Source: an uncultured Muribaculaceae bacterium (GTDB taxonomy: Bacteria > Bacteroidota > Bacteroidia > Bacteroidales > Muribaculaceae). Taken from it: a stretch of DNA of 64,000 nt. Within the stretch, counting starts at the first letter, position 1. Each line of letters opens with the position of its first letter. This document shows, one piece after another, positions 32,565 to 45,480 of this stretch. The notes beneath the pieces are model-generated. The model was not told where the DNA came from. It was given only the letters and a program-made list of their open reading frames with translations, and ran no database searches. The position numbers and the translations under genes are program-made. The DNA lies in assembly GCA_947174635.1 (NCBI GenBank), contig CAMWJS010000009.1, positions 1 through 64,000 of the forward strand. The letters are read 5' to 3'.

Positions 32565-33146
32565 TTAGAAAGGAGAGCCGTAGCGTATTTCGCGGTAGAT
32601 CGTATTGAATTTTTCGCTGAGTTCTTGGTCGTCAATAGTGAAATACAGACATGTGCTTATATTGTTGTAGCGTGTCAGTTGTTCATTGCTCATCTCGCCT
32701 GTTTTATTGGAGAGCGCACCATTAAGGCCGTATGAATCGTATTTCTTGCCGGCATCATCATCGAGTTTGTCAAGTTCTACAGCGATAGCTATAGCGTTCT
32801 TGTCGAGGGCTCTGACATTATCTCTGTTTTTTGATTTGGCGTTATTGTACCATACATAGGCATCAAGCATGCGATCTATGTCGCCTGATTTCGCATTGGC
32901 CAAATACTCCTCGACTTCTGTAGGATTTAAGAGGGGGCAATCGGCACTTTCGGATGATTCTTCCTCATCCTCGTCGGCTGATATATCTTCTTCCACATAT
33001 TCCTCATTAAAATCCTCAGAGTTGTCGGCAGATAGTTCGGCGCTTGTTTCCTGATTGCTTGTTTTGTCGTTCGATTTGTCTCCGCCGCAGGCGGTTGTGC
33101 CGAACAGGATGGCTGCGGCAGCGATTGAATAAAATACTTTTTTCAT
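32565..33146 (-). CDS. Hypothetical acidic lipoprotein
   Basis: MKKVFYSIAAAAILFGTTACGG lipobox; acidic low-complexity linker; start chosen over ORF start 33398. Confidence 0.8.
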   Translation of the reverse strand: MKKVFYSIAAAAILFGTTACGGDKSNDKTSNQETSAELSADNSEDFNEEYVEEDISADEDEEESSESADCPLLNPTEVEEYLANAKSGDIDRMLDAYVWYNNAKSKNRDNVRALDKNAIAIAVELDKLDDDAGKKYDSYGLNGALSNKTGEMSNEQLTRYNNISTCLYFTIDDQELSEKFNTIYREIRYGSPF

Positions 33147-33213
33147 GTTGTTGTGAATTTTATAGGTTTGGGAGGTTGCCGTGTAGCGGTTTGGCTGCGG
33201 GCAGCCTGATATG

Positions 33214-33717
33214 TTATCCGACAATATTGTCGCCCATATTGCTGATAGTGGCGTTGAAGCAGATGTAAACAACTGCGAGTTTGATGACTGTCGATACAAG
33301 GTAGACGGTAAATGCCGATGCGGCGCGTTTGCCGGCTTCCTTGGCATCTTTGTTGCCCTTGAATTCAAACAGCCATGCGAGTCCGTAGGGGAGGGCAAGC
33401 ATGAAGATGATGCCGACCACGGCGCTTGCTTTCAGTGCGATAAGCAGGCCTATGAGCGAACCGACAAATGTTCCCCATTTGCCACCTTTGCCGTAGGGAT
33501 AGAGCTTGGCGGCGAGTTGAGGCACATACTTGCTGTTGACGACCATGCTTGCGATTACGAGCACGGCACACAGGGCGATGATGCCCCACGAGATGGGCAG
33601 GTCGGCGACAAGTTTTGCGATAAGCAGACCGATGAATGCAAACAGCGGGCCCGGAATTTTGTTAACGAAGCACCCCAGAAAACCGAGGCACATCAGAAGA
33701 ATAGCTACAATTGCCAT
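33214..33717 (-). CDS. DUF456-like small multi-TM membrane protein
   Basis: IPGPLFAFIGLLIAKL ... FVGSLIGLLIALKASAVVGIIFMLALPYGLAWLFEF. Confidence 0.75.
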   Translation of the reverse strand: MAIVAILLMCLGFLGCFVNKIPGPLFAFIGLLIAKLVADLPISWGIIALCAVLVIASMVVNSKYVPQLAAKLYPYGKGGKWGTFVGSLIGLLIALKASAVVGIIFMLALPYGLAWLFEFKGNKDAKEAGKRAASAFTVYLVSTVIKLAVVYICFNATISNMGDNIVG

Positions 33718-34294
33718 AATGATTTGTGATTTAAATGGTTAATTTAAATGGTTAATAAAAATCGATTGTGCGAATTTTGAACCCCGGTCGGGCTGTTGTT
33801 CAGTTGCCTCGTATGCCTTGTTTTTTCATGGATGGAGCAGGCGGCCGCAGAGGCAGGTATATGACAAAGCGCCCGCACGCCGTAATGGCGCCGGGATGAA
33901 ATGAAACAACCGTCGGCAAATATCTTGTCGATGGCCGCTTGGCTGAAAAAATGGTGTTGTGGGGTAAATGATACGAGTGCTGCCTTCATACGTTGTATGA
34001 TTTATACATCGTGGCAGTACCCGGGCACGTAGTGATACGTAAATACGAAACGAATGGGCATTGGAGATTTCCGTTGAAATCTCAATCGTTCCGGCAATGC
34101 TATTGGACGATTGCAATGCAAATTTAAGTAAAAAATAATGCCGGACAATAATTTTTGTGTTAATAAAGGTTAATGGAATGCGGTTCGTTTGGTGTTGTGT
34201 CGAAGTGGGAAATGTGGCGGAGGTCGCGCCGTGATGCACGTGAAATGAAATTGTGAAAATTTCCTGATTATTGAAGATAAATCGTCGGTGCAAA

Positions 34295-34327
34295 TTGTTA
34301 TTTATTGCGTAAAAATTTGTAACTTTG
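34295..34327 (+). promoter_or_regulatory. Candidate promoter of the nuo/atp locus (TTG ... TAACTTTG)
   Basis: TTG at 34295-34297, TAACTTTG at 34320-34327, spacer 22 nt; ~250 nt before nuoA. Confidence 0.5.
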
Positions 34328-34578
34328 CACGAGAAAAAAGAGGCAAACATTGGCAAATAGCCTTATTTCTGATGCTAACCGTCTGAGCATTTTGTATTTA
34401 AGCAGAGTGACAATAGTTGTTATCGCTTGCCTGTGAAATGCTTTTGACTGTCGTTTTCGGTCGGAATTTCCGGTCGCTCTGCTATGCGGAAGGCCGATTT
34501 TCAGGTTCCGGATAACAATTTTTCAGATGCAGCTCCTTTTTTTATTTGGATATAGCATAAAATAATCAATCTATATAT

Positions 34579-34959
34579 ATGGTATCATTAGCAATATTCG
34601 GAATTGAAAACAACAGCATTCTTGCCCTGACGGCATTGCTGACCGGTATCGCATTGGTAGCGCTTGCAATGTTGATTGCCAAGCTGATTGGTCCGCGCTC
34701 GTTCAACCCCCAGAAGGGTGAAGCATACGAGTGCGGTATCCCCACGCGAGGCAACTCGATGACCCGTTTTTCGGTGGGCTACTACCTCTATGCTATTCTG
34801 TTTTTGATGTTTGACGTCGAAGCTATCTTCCTGTTCCCCTGGGCTGTGCGTGTGCGCGACCTCGGTTCGGCAGGTCTTATCAGCATCGCCGTCTTCTTAG
34901 GTTTTCTTATATTGGGCCTCGCATACGCTTGGCGGAAAGGAGCTTTGTCATGGAAGTAA
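34579..34959 (+). CDS. nuoA: NADH-quinone oxidoreductase subunit A
   Basis: [49 protein letters not shown]. Confidence 0.97.
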   Translation: MVSLAIFGIENNSILALTALLTGIALVALAMLIAKLIGPRSFNPQKGEAYECGIPTRGNSMTRFSVGYYLYAILFLMFDVEAIFLFPWAVRVRDLGSAGLISIAVFLGFLILGLAYAWRKGALSWK

Positions 34960-35546
34960 CTACCAAGAGCATGCCCTATGAGGCGTGGAAAGACAACGAA
35001 TATATCGAAAAGCTCGTAAAGGAGCTTCAGGACAGCGGTGCCAACGTGCTCGTCGGCACTCTGGATAAACTTATCAACTGGGGGCGGTCTAACTCAATCT
35101 GGCCTCTTACTTTCGCCACCAGTTGCTGCGGTATCGAATTTGTGTCGCTCGGCGCGGCGCGTTTCGATATGGCGCGTTTCGGCTGGGAAGTGGCGCGTGC
35201 CTCGCCCCGTCAGGCCGACTTTATCATGGTGGCCGGTACGATTGTCAACCGCATGGCTCCCGTGCTCCGTCGTCTCTACGACCAGCTTGCCGAGCCCAAG
35301 TATGTGATTGCCTGCGGCAGCTGCGCCATCTCGGGCGGTCCCTTCCGCAAGTCATACCATGTGGCCCGCGGCATCGAGGATATCGTGCCCGTCGACGTGT
35401 ATGTGCCCGGATGTCCTCCGCGCCCCGAAGCCATGATCTACGGCATCATGCAGCTGTCACGCAAAATCAAGGTGGAGAAATTCTTCGGCGGTGTGAACCG
35501 TCAGGAGCGCCAGCAGAAATTCTTTGAGGAGCATCCCCTCGACTGA
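34950..35546 (+). CDS. nuoB: NADH-quinone oxidoreductase subunit B
   Basis: [58 protein letters not shown] start, overlaps nuoA. Confidence 0.97.
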   Translation: MEVTTKSMPYEAWKDNEYIEKLVKELQDSGANVLVGTLDKLINWGRSNSIWPLTFATSCCGIEFVSLGAARFDMARFGWEVARASPRQADFIMVAGTIVNRMAPVLRRLYDQLAEPKYVIACGSCAISGGPFRKSYHVARGIEDIVPVDVYVPGCPPRPEAMIYGIMQLSRKIKVEKFFGGVNRQERQQKFFEEHPLD

Positions 35547-35610
35547 TGCAGGTCATGCCAATCACCACCATTAATAAACAATCATTATTGTAAAAGAAAC
35601 AACCAACAAT

Positions 35611-37239
35611 ATGGCCACAATACAGGATAAGATCTCAAAGCTGTTTCCCGCCGCCACATTCGAGCAGGCCGACACGCTGCAGATTACTGTTCCCGACGCA
35701 CAGCTCCAGAGCCTCGCGCGCACTCTCCGCGACGACGCCGACCTGGCTTTCGATTTCCTCGTGACTATCGTCGGCATGGACTGGAAAGACTCGATGGGCT
35801 GCATCTACTATCTGAGCTCATCGGTCCACAGCCACACCCTGGCTGTGAAGGTGTCGACCACCGACCGCGAGAAGCCCATGCTCCACTCCGTGTCAGAGAT
35901 ATGGACTATCGCCGAAATCTTCGAGCGCGAGGTATATGACTTCTTCGGCATCGTATTCATCGGCAACAAGGATATGCGCCGCCTCTTCCTCAATATCGAC
36001 TGGGTGGGATATCCCCTGCGCAAGGACTATAACGCATCGCCCGAGCTCAACCCCGTGACAATCGAAAACGAGCGTCAGAGCGACGGCACCGACATGTATG
36101 TCGAGAATGCCGAGGGCAAGGTGGAAAAGAAACACCGCCTGATTTTCGACAAGGATGACTTCGTTGTCAATATCGGTCCGCAGCACCCCGCCACACACGG
36201 TGTGTTGCGCTTCCGCACAGCTGTCGACGGCGAGACTATAAAGAAAATCGACGTCTACATGGGCTACATCCACCGCGGCGTTGAAAAACTTTGCGAGGAT
36301 CTTACATATCCGCAGACGCTCCACTTCATGGACCGTCTCGACTACTTCTCGGCCCACAACTACCACCACGGCCTCTGCCTCTGCATCGAGAAGGCCGCCG
36401 GAATCGAAGTGCCCCGCCGCGCGCAGGTCATCCGTGTCATCATGGACGAGCTCTCGCGTATAGCATCGCACTGCCTCTTCATCGGTACGTTCTGTATGGA
36501 CCTCGGCGCCACCACCATGCTCTTCTACACGCTCCGCGTGCGCGAGCAGATACTCGACATCATGGACAAGACATGCGGCGCCCGCATGACATTCAACTAT
36601 GATGTGATCGGCGGTGTCATGGCCGACCTCGACCCCGACTTCGTCGCCGACGTCAAGGCTCTCCTTGCAGTCCTTCCCAAGAACATCAAGGAATACAACA
36701 AGATATTCACCGGCAACGTCATCACCAAGAACCGTATGGAGGGCGTAGGTGTCCTCTCGCGCGAGGATGCCATCGACTACAGTGTCACCGGCCCCTCGGG
36801 ACGTGCTTCCGGCTGGGCGTGCGACGTGCGCAAGACCCACCCCTACAGTGTATACTCCGAGCTCGACTTCGAGCAGGTGGTCATGGAGGAGGGCGACTCG
36901 ATGGCGCGTTTCAAATGCCGTCTGAAAGAAATCGAACAGTCGGCCCACATCATCGAGCAGCTCATCGACAATATCCCCGACGGCGATTACTGCGCCAAGG
37001 TGCCCAAGGTGCTCAAACTTCCTGTGGGACAGTGGTTCCAGATGGTGGAAGGCTGTCGCGGTGTCTTCGCCGTATACCTCGAGAGCGACGGCTCAACCAA
37101 GCCCTACCGCCTGAAAATCGCGCCCCCCTGTCTGCCTCTGGCTGCAGTGGTCGACCACATCACTTCGGGCAACAAAATCGCCGACCTCATCACCATCGGC
37201 GGCTCGCTCGACTACATCGTGCCCGATATGGACAGATAA
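35611..37239 (+). CDS. nuoCD: NADH-quinone oxidoreductase subunit C/D fusion
   Basis: NuoC-like N-terminus then FVVNIGPQHPATHGVLRFRTAVDGETI, GYIHRGVEKL (NuoD). Confidence 0.97.
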   Translation: MATIQDKISKLFPAATFEQADTLQITVPDAQLQSLARTLRDDADLAFDFLVTIVGMDWKDSMGCIYYLSSSVHSHTLAVKVSTTDREKPMLHSVSEIWTIAEIFEREVYDFFGIVFIGNKDMRRLFLNIDWVGYPLRKDYNASPELNPVTIENERQSDGTDMYVENAEGKVEKKHRLIFDKDDFVVNIGPQHPATHGVLRFRTAVDGETIKKIDVYMGYIHRGVEKLCEDLTYPQTLHFMDRLDYFSAHNYHHGLCLCIEKAAGIEVPRRAQVIRVIMDELSRIASHCLFIGTFCMDLGATTMLFYTLRVREQILDIMDKTCGARMTFNYDVIGGVMADLDPDFVADVKALLAVLPKNIKEYNKIFTGNVITKNRMEGVGVLSREDAIDYSVTGPSGRASGWACDVRKTHPYSVYSELDFEQVVMEEGDSMARFKCRLKEIEQSAHIIEQLIDNIPDGDYCAKVPKVLKLPVGQWFQMVEGCRGVFAVYLESDGSTKPYRLKIAPPCLPLAAVVDHITSGNKIADLITIGGSLDYIVPDMDR

Positions 37240-37304
37240 TCCGCACCGAGTCACAGTATTATAAAACGGAAATATAGTAATTATCAAATAAAGATAAAAT
37301 CTTC

Positions 37305-38399
37305 ATGTTTGACTTTTCGAATATAACAGGATGGATTCACGACCTGCTGTCATCATTCATGGCAAACTGGCTGGTAGTGCTGACCGAGTGCGTCCTCATA
37401 GGTGTCGGCCTGCTGCTGGCATATTCTTTGCTGGCGTTGTTCTACATCTATTTCGAGCGCAAGGTGTGTGCCGCGTTCCAGTGCCGCCTCGGCCCCAACC
37501 GCGTAGGTCCGTTCGGCTTGCTGCAGAGCTTCGCCGATATGTTCAAAATCCTTATCAAGGAGCTTATCTGTCTGAAGCATACCGATAAATTCCTCTTTGC
37601 CCTCGCACCCTATCTGGTTGTCGGCGCTTCGATGCTTGCGTTTGCCGTACTTCCCTGGGGCAGAGGTCTTCAGATTATTGATTTCAACATCGGTATCTTC
37701 TTCCTGATAGCCGTTTCGTCGATAGGTGTGCTCGGCATACTTCTCGCCGGATGGTCGTCCAACAACAAGTTCACCCTTATCGGTGCGTTGCGTTCAGGCG
37801 CGCAGATGGTCAGCTACGAGCTGTCAATCGGTCTGTCGGTCATCACCATGGTGGCTTTCGCCGGCACAATGTCGGTGACCGGCATCGTAGAGGCGCAGGG
37901 CGACTGCTGGTTCATCTTCTCAGGCCATGTGCCCGCCATCATCGCTTTCATCATCTATATGATAGCCGGTACGGCCGAGACCAACCGTGGCCCGTTCGAC
38001 CTTCCCGAGGCCGAGTCTGAGCTTACCGCCGGTTATCACACAGAGTATTCGGGTATCCACTTCGGTTTCTTCTATCTGGCCGAATATCTCAACCTCTTCA
38101 TCGTGGCAGGCGTTGCGTCGCTCCTCTTCTTCGGCGGATGGATGCCTCTGCACATCCCCGGTTGGGAAGGCTTCAATGACGTGATGAACAATATCCCCGG
38201 CCCGGTATGGTTCCTGGGCAAGGCTATCGCGCTCTCGTTCGTCATCATCTGGTTCAAGTGGACGTTCCCCCGTCTGCGTATCGACCAGCTTCTTGCTCTC
38301 GAATGGAAATACCTCCTCCCCATCAATCTTTTCAACCTCGTTCTGATGGTGCTGGTGATTGTCTATGGCCTTCACGGTCCGGTAGTTCCCGTAGAGTGA
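37305..38399 (+). CDS. nuoH: NADH-quinone oxidoreductase subunit H
   Basis: [61 protein letters not shown]. Confidence 0.98.
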   Translation: MFDFSNITGWIHDLLSSFMANWLVVLTECVLIGVGLLLAYSLLALFYIYFERKVCAAFQCRLGPNRVGPFGLLQSFADMFKILIKELICLKHTDKFLFALAPYLVVGASMLAFAVLPWGRGLQIIDFNIGIFFLIAVSSIGVLGILLAGWSSNNKFTLIGALRSGAQMVSYELSIGLSVITMVAFAGTMSVTGIVEAQGDCWFIFSGHVPAIIAFIIYMIAGTAETNRGPFDLPEAESELTAGYHTEYSGIHFGFFYLAEYLNLFIVAGVASLLFFGGWMPLHIPGWEGFNDVMNNIPGPVWFLGKAIALSFVIIWFKWTFPRLRIDQLLALEWKYLLPINLFNLVLMVLVIVYGLHGPVVPVE

Positions 38400-38498
38400 T
38401 ACGGAGCCCGAGCAGGCAGTCATGACAGCAGCATCCACTATGGTGTGAAAATTAACCCACAAACTTCCATATATAAAAAAACGAAATCAGCAAAATAA

Positions 38499-40010
<1,512 letters not shown>

Positions 40011-40042
40011 TATTATCAACAAACGAATTTAATAACAGCGAT

Positions 40043-40276
40043 ATGACACTAAAAATCATCTCAGCCACAGAAGTGCTCTTCGAAGGGGACGTGGACACGG
40101 TGACATTGCCGGGCGAAAAGGGACGCTTCACGGTTCTCAACAACCACGCGTCGTTGATTTCGACCCTTGTGGCAGGCGACATCGTCTACGGCCATGACTC
40201 CGAGAAGTCGGTGACCCGCATCGAGGGGGGCATCGCTGATGTGGACAGCAACATAGTGTCGGTCTGCGTATATTGA
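40043..40276 (+). CDS. atpC: F1 ATP synthase subunit epsilon (short form, N-terminal domain only)
   Basis: TLPGEKGRFTVLNNHASLISTL; 77 aa. Confidence 0.92.
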   Translation: MTLKIISATEVLFEGDVDTVTLPGEKGRFTVLNNHASLISTLVAGDIVYGHDSEKSVTRIEGGIADVDSNIVSVCVY

Positions 40277-41376
40277 CTCTGATGAAACGACTCACCCTCA
40301 TAGCAATACTGCTTGTCTCGACACTGGTGTCGATGAGCTTCTCCGCTGCGGCTTCGTCAACTCACGGCGACGGCGCGGAAGGGGAGGGCAAAATCGACCC
40401 TAAGGAGATAATTTTCGAGCACCTGGGCGACCGCTACGGCTGGGAAGTGCCTTTCTGCCATCACAAGTCGATACCGCTGCCCATAATAGTGTTCGGCAGC
40501 GACGGCCTGCACATATTCTCGTCGGAGCGTGTGGCGCACGGTCAGGAGTATGTCGACGGCGGCAAGACGTTCCGTCTGGCGGCTGAAGGTGATTTCAAGG
40601 GCAAGGTCGTTGAGATTGTCGACGGCAAGGAAGTGCGTCCTTTCGACATCTCGATAACCAAGAATGTCGCCGCCCTGATACTGACCGTCATTGTTGTCTG
40701 CGCGCTTCTTCTGCCGCTGAAGAGCTATTACAGGCGCAAGGGGTATAAGGCTCCCCGCCGCTGGCTCGGAGCTATCGAAGCGCTCACGGCATTCATCTAT
40801 GACGGTGTCATTAAGTCGACGCTCAAGGATAAGGCCTCAAAGTTCGCACCCTATCTGCTCACGGTGTTCTATTTCATATTCGTGATGAACCTCATGGGAC
40901 TGATGGTGGTGTTCCCCGGCGGAGCCAATCTTACCGGCAATATCGCCGTGACACTCGTGTTGGCGACACTTACATTTTTCGTGACCAATATCTTCGGCAC
41001 AAAGCATTACTGGAAAGATATATTCTGGCCCGATGTGCCCCTGTGGCTGAAGTTTCCGCTCCCGATTATGCCTATAATTGAGGTTTTCGGAATCTTCACC
41101 AAGCCTGCGGCGCTGACAGTGCGTCTGTTCGCCAATATGATGGGCGGTCACATGATAGTGATAGTGCTGACGCTTCTCATCTTCATTTTCGCGCAGATGG
41201 GTATGGCGGCTGCCGGCGGTACGGCGGTGGTTTCGTCGCTCTTCTCGATATTCATGTTGCTGATCGACGTTCTGGTCAGCTTCATCCAGGCCTACGTGTT
41301 CACGATGCTCTCGACTATATTTATATCGCTGGCTCAGGAAAATCCCCACAAGGAGCATGCCGGAGCCGCGCATTAA
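40273..41376 (+). CDS. atpB: Fo ATP synthase subunit a, with long N-terminal signal/periplasmic extension
   Basis: signal-like N-term; KPAALTVRLFANMMGGHMIVIVLTLL. Confidence 0.97.
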   Translation: MTLMKRLTLIAILLVSTLVSMSFSAAASSTHGDGAEGEGKIDPKEIIFEHLGDRYGWEVPFCHHKSIPLPIIVFGSDGLHIFSSERVAHGQEYVDGGKTFRLAAEGDFKGKVVEIVDGKEVRPFDISITKNVAALILTVIVVCALLLPLKSYYRRKGYKAPRRWLGAIEALTAFIYDGVIKSTLKDKASKFAPYLLTVFYFIFVMNLMGLMVVFPGGANLTGNIAVTLVLATLTFFVTNIFGTKHYWKDIFWPDVPLWLKFPLPIMPIIEVFGIFTKPAALTVRLFANMMGGHMIVIVLTLLIFIFAQMGMAAAGGTAVVSSLFSIFMLLIDVLVSFIQAYVFTMLSTIFISLAQENPHKEHAGAAH

Positions 41377-41379
41377 CTG

Positions 41380-41424
41380 GATCGGAGAACTCCGAGTACT
41401 CCGAGGACTCAGAGCACTCCGAAT
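41380..41424. repeat. Nonamer array N5 (5 x 9 bp) between atpB and atpE
   Basis: gatcggaga actccgagt actccgagg actcagagc actccgaat. Confidence 0.8.
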
Positions 41425-41452
41425 CAGAAACAAAAACTGAAACAGAAACTAA

Positions 41453-41725
<273 letters not shown>

Positions 41726-41780
41726 ACAGTAGCCCACCAACTACGTTTAATCGTCAACTAACCTATTCCCTTTTTCAACA

Positions 41781-42278
41781 ATGGAACTATTCACCCCTGA
41801 CTTCGGTCTGATATTTTGGATGTTTCTCAGCTTCGCCGTGCTCTTTTTCATCCTGTGGAAATTTGCGTGGCCGGCTATCACCAAAATGATTGACCAGCGA
41901 GCCGAGTTAATCGACAAGGGTGTGGAATATGCTCAGCAAGCCAAGCAGGACCTCGACCACGCGCAGGCAAAGGCCGAAGAAGTAATGCAGGAGGCACGCC
42001 GTCAGCAGGCCGATATACTTCGCGACGCAGACCGCGTAAAGACTCAGATTATCGAGGAAGCCCGTGGCGAGGCCCGTCAGGCAGCCGCCAAGGAGCTCGA
42101 CCAGGCAAAACTGCAGATTGAGCAGGCCCGCAAAGAGGCTGAGCAGAATATTCGCGACGAGGTGAGCGCATTCGCATTGAACATCGCACAGAAAGTGGTG
42201 CGCAACCAGATGGGCGACACCAAGGCGCAGACACAGCTTGTCGACAGTTTGCTCGACGAAATAGAGAAGAAAAACTGA
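41781..42278 (+). CDS. atpF: Fo ATP synthase subunit b
   Basis: N-term TM then long charged helix; operon position. Confidence 0.96.
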   Translation: MELFTPDFGLIFWMFLSFAVLFFILWKFAWPAITKMIDQRAELIDKGVEYAQQAKQDLDHAQAKAEEVMQEARRQQADILRDADRVKTQIIEEARGEARQAAAKELDQAKLQIEQARKEAEQNIRDEVSAFALNIAQKVVRNQMGDTKAQTQLVDSLLDEIEKKN

Positions 42279-42287
42279 TAAAGCGAT

Positions 42288-42833
42288 ATGAACGACGGTC
42301 TTATACCACGACGATATGCCAAGGCACTGCTTAAGTTCGCCGCCGAGAGGGGGCAGGACAAGCGTGTCTATGAGCTGATGCAGGCCCTCTGCGACAGTTT
42401 TGCCGCGCAGCCTGCATTGGGCAAGGCGGTGACAAACCCATTTGTCGGCGAGGCCGACAAGACGAAGCTGCTGATGACAGCGGCGGGCGCTACCGACAAG
42501 GATACTGTCTTCGCCGACTTCATCAAATTGCTGATAGCCAACAACCGCATCGGCATGATGCGCCCTATGGCCATGGCCTATCTCGGGATGTACCGCAGGG
42601 CCAACAACATCTATCTTGTAGAGATAACATCGGCGGCTCCGCTCGCCGACAAGGAGATGAATCGGCTCAAGGCTCTGATTGAAAGCCATGTGGACGGTGC
42701 GACTGTGGAGTATGAGACTGCTGTCGACCCCGAGCTTATCGGCGGTTTCGTGGTAAAGATTGACTCCGAGCGTCTTGACGCTTCAATCAAGAATGAATTG
42801 AAACAATTGCGTTTGAAACTTTTAAGCAAGTAA
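42288..42833 (+). CDS. atpH: F1 ATP synthase subunit delta
   Basis: IPRRYAKALLKFA ... VDPELIGGFVVKIDSERLDASIKNEL. Confidence 0.96.
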   Translation: MNDGLIPRRYAKALLKFAAERGQDKRVYELMQALCDSFAAQPALGKAVTNPFVGEADKTKLLMTAAGATDKDTVFADFIKLLIANNRIGMMRPMAMAYLGMYRRANNIYLVEITSAAPLADKEMNRLKALIESHVDGATVEYETAVDPELIGGFVVKIDSERLDASIKNELKQLRLKLLSK

Positions 42834-42839
42834 ACAATA

Positions 42840-44414
42840 ATGATTAACCCCAGCGAGATATCGGAAGTATTAAAACAACAGCTCGAGAGCGTTAACTCCA
42901 AGGTAGCGTTTGAAGAGGTAGGCTCGGTGCTTGAAGTAGGCGACGGCGTAGCACACGTATATGGTCTTGACAATGTGTGCGCCAACGAGCTCGTTGAGTT
43001 TGAGAACGGCGTCAAGGGCGTGGCACTCAACCTTGAGGAGAGCAACGTCGGCGTCATCCTGCTCAACGATGTCAACAAAGTGACCGAAAACATGACCGTG
43101 CGCCGCACCGGAGAAATCGCCTCCATACCTGTGGGCGAAGGTGTCTTCGGCCGCGTAATCAACGTATTGGGCGAGCCTGTCGACGGTCGCGGACCCATCG
43201 AGGGCGAGCGATTGCTGATGCCTCTGGAGCGCAAGGCTCCGGGTGTTATCTTCCGTCAGCCCGTTAATCAGCCGTTGCAGACAGGTATCAAGGCCGTCGA
43301 CGCCATGGTGCCCATCGGCCGCGGACAGCGCGAGCTTATCATCGGCGACCGCCAGATAGGCAAGACTGCAATCGCAATCGACACAATCATCAACCAGCGC
43401 AAGAACTTCGAGGCCGGCAAGCCCGTCTACTGTATATACGTGGCCATCGGCCAGAAAGCGTCGTCAATCGCCGCTACCGTGGAGACCCTCCGTCAGCACG
43501 GCGCCCTTGACTACACTGTAGTCGTTTCGGCTTCGGCTTCCGACTCGGCCGCGATGCGCTACTATTCGCCTTTCGCAGGCGTGGCCATCGGCGAGTATAT
43601 CCGCGATACGGGCCGCGACGCGCTCATCGTCTACGATGACCTGTCGAAACAGGCTGTCGCATACCGCGAGATTTCTCTTATCCTCAAGCGTCCTTCGGGT
43701 CGCGAGGCATATCCGGGCGATATCTTCTACCTGCACTCGCGTCTGTTGGAGCGTGCGGCCAAGATTATCGACAACCAGAAGGTAGCTTCGATGATGAACG
43801 ACCTCCCCGCGGTGCTCAAGCCCATCGTCAAAGGCGGCGGCTCGCTCACCGCACTCCCTATCATTGAGACCCAGGCCGGCGACGTGTCGGCATATATCCC
43901 CACCAACGTTATCTCCATCACCGACGGACAGATATACCTGGAGACCGCACTGTTCAACCGCGGTATCCGTCCCGCCATCAACGTGGGTATCTCCGTGTCG
44001 CGTGTGGGCGGTAACGCACAGATCAAGTCGATGAAGAAAGTGGCCGGTACGCTGAAAATCGACCAGGCCCAGTTCCGCGAGCTCGAGGCATTCACCAAGT
44101 TCGGCGGCGACATCGACCCCGTCACCGCGCGTGTCATCGACCGCGGCCGCAAGAACGAGCGCCTGCTCATCCAGCCCCAGTATCAGCCCTGGGCGGTTGA
44201 AGACCAGGTTGCAGTGATATTCTGCGGTGTGAACGGATTGCTCGGCAATGTTCCCATCGAGAAAGTGGACGAGTTTGAGAACGCTCTTCTGCAGCTTCTC
44301 CACGCCAAGTACAAGGAGGAAATCATTGTGCCGATAGCGCAAGGCAAGCTCACCGACGAGGTTTCGGACAAACTCAAGGCTGTGGCTGCCGAAGTGGCTT
44401 CACGCTACAACTGA
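42840..44414 (+). CDS. atpA: F1 ATP synthase subunit alpha
   Basis: [52 protein letters not shown]. Confidence 0.99.
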   Translation: MINPSEISEVLKQQLESVNSKVAFEEVGSVLEVGDGVAHVYGLDNVCANELVEFENGVKGVALNLEESNVGVILLNDVNKVTENMTVRRTGEIASIPVGEGVFGRVINVLGEPVDGRGPIEGERLLMPLERKAPGVIFRQPVNQPLQTGIKAVDAMVPIGRGQRELIIGDRQIGKTAIAIDTIINQRKNFEAGKPVYCIYVAIGQKASSIAATVETLRQHGALDYTVVVSASASDSAAMRYYSPFAGVAIGEYIRDTGRDALIVYDDLSKQAVAYREISLILKRPSGREAYPGDIFYLHSRLLERAAKIIDNQKVASMMNDLPAVLKPIVKGGGSLTALPIIETQAGDVSAYIPTNVISITDGQIYLETALFNRGIRPAINVGISVSRVGGNAQIKSMKKVAGTLKIDQAQFRELEAFTKFGGDIDPVTARVIDRGRKNERLLIQPQYQPWAVEDQVAVIFCGVNGLLGNVPIEKVDEFENALLQLLHAKYKEEIIVPIAQGKLTDEVSDKLKAVAAEVASRYN

Positions 44415-44425
44415 TAACTTTATAG

Positions 44426-44460
44426 TCCGGAGTTTCTCCGTGCATTCGGAGAACTCCGGA
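44426..44460. promoter_or_regulatory. Strong hairpin between atpA and atpG
   Basis: TCCGGAGTTTCTCCG-TGCATT-CGGAGAACTCCGGA (14 bp, one bulged T). Confidence 0.6.
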
Positions 44461-44534
44461 AATTATGACCTCTCGCTCCGCATCCCTCTCTCTGCAGCAA
44501 AATATTATAACCCCAATCATCGCGATATCCGACA

Positions 44535-45416
44535 ATGGCAACATTAAGAGAATTAAAAGGACGAATAGGCTCTGTGGCATCATCCGAGAAAATCACCGGA
44601 GTGATGCGTATGACCTCGTCGGCCAAAATGCACAAGGCTGAGCAGATGCTCAAACAGTTGGTGCCGTTCCGCAGTCAGGTTGAAACCATAATAGGCAATC
44701 TGCTGTCGGCCGACACTGCTTTCTCGTCGCCGTTGCTCGACGAGCGCGAGGTCAGAAACGCCACCGTAGTGGTGTGGGGCTCGGACGACGGCCTCTGCGG
44801 TGCCTACAATGTCAACATCTACAAGCAGCTTGTGGCATTGCTGGGCAAGATGCGCGGAGAGCTCGGCGACGATGCTCAGATACGAGTGATGCCTGTAGGC
44901 GCAAAAATAGCCAAGGCCGCCCGCAAACTGAAATTGCCCCGTGTCACGGTCGAAGAGCCCGAAGGTGTCAGCGCCAAGAGCGATGACACTGTGGTGAAGG
45001 AATTCACCCGCGGCCTTGTCGACAAGTTCATCGCCGGCGAAACCGACCGTGTGGAGTTGCTCTACATGAACTTCAAGAGCGTGTCGCGCCAGCGTCCGCG
45101 TGTCGACACACTGATGCCTGTCACCCCCTCGGCTCTCGGGGCAGGTGAGGAGGCTAAGAGCGCCCGCCCCTATATCTTCGAACCTGATGCAAACACCATC
45201 TTCAACCGGGTGCTCCCGCTGTTTATCCTCTCGGTGATGCAGGAAGTGTTCTGCGAGAACCGGGCTTCGGAGCAGGCTGCGCGTGTGATGGCTATGCAGA
45301 GCGCCAACGACAATGCCAAGAAGCTGCTCGACCAGTTGCGTCTGGAATACAACAAGCTGCGTCAGCAGAGCATCACTACCGAACTTCTCGACATCGTCGG
45401 GGGCCAGGTGAGATAG
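44535..45416 (+). CDS. atpG: F1 ATP synthase subunit gamma
   Basis: LRELKGRIGSVASSEKITGVMRMTSSAKMHKAEQ ... YNKLRQQSITTELLDIVGG. Confidence 0.98.
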   Translation: MATLRELKGRIGSVASSEKITGVMRMTSSAKMHKAEQMLKQLVPFRSQVETIIGNLLSADTAFSSPLLDEREVRNATVVVWGSDDGLCGAYNVNIYKQLVALLGKMRGELGDDAQIRVMPVGAKIAKAARKLKLPRVTVEEPEGVSAKSDDTVVKEFTRGLVDKFIAGETDRVELLYMNFKSVSRQRPRVDTLMPVTPSALGAGEEAKSARPYIFEPDANTIFNRVLPLFILSVMQEVFCENRASEQAARVMAMQSANDNAKKLLDQLRLEYNKLRQQSITTELLDIVGGQVR

Positions 45417-45480
45417 CGCGAGGCAATCATAAATGAGAAAATAATATAAACAACATATCTAAAACGTAAGATAGAAACTT

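Noticed and set aside
33730-33755. Tandem TTTAAATGGTTAA x2
   Set aside because: Only two short AT-rich units; chance or slippage is sufficient explanation
33826-34356. 176-aa minus-strand ORF in the large gap before nuoA
   Set aside because: AT-rich intergenic composition, no recognisable motif, and it overlaps the candidate promoter region
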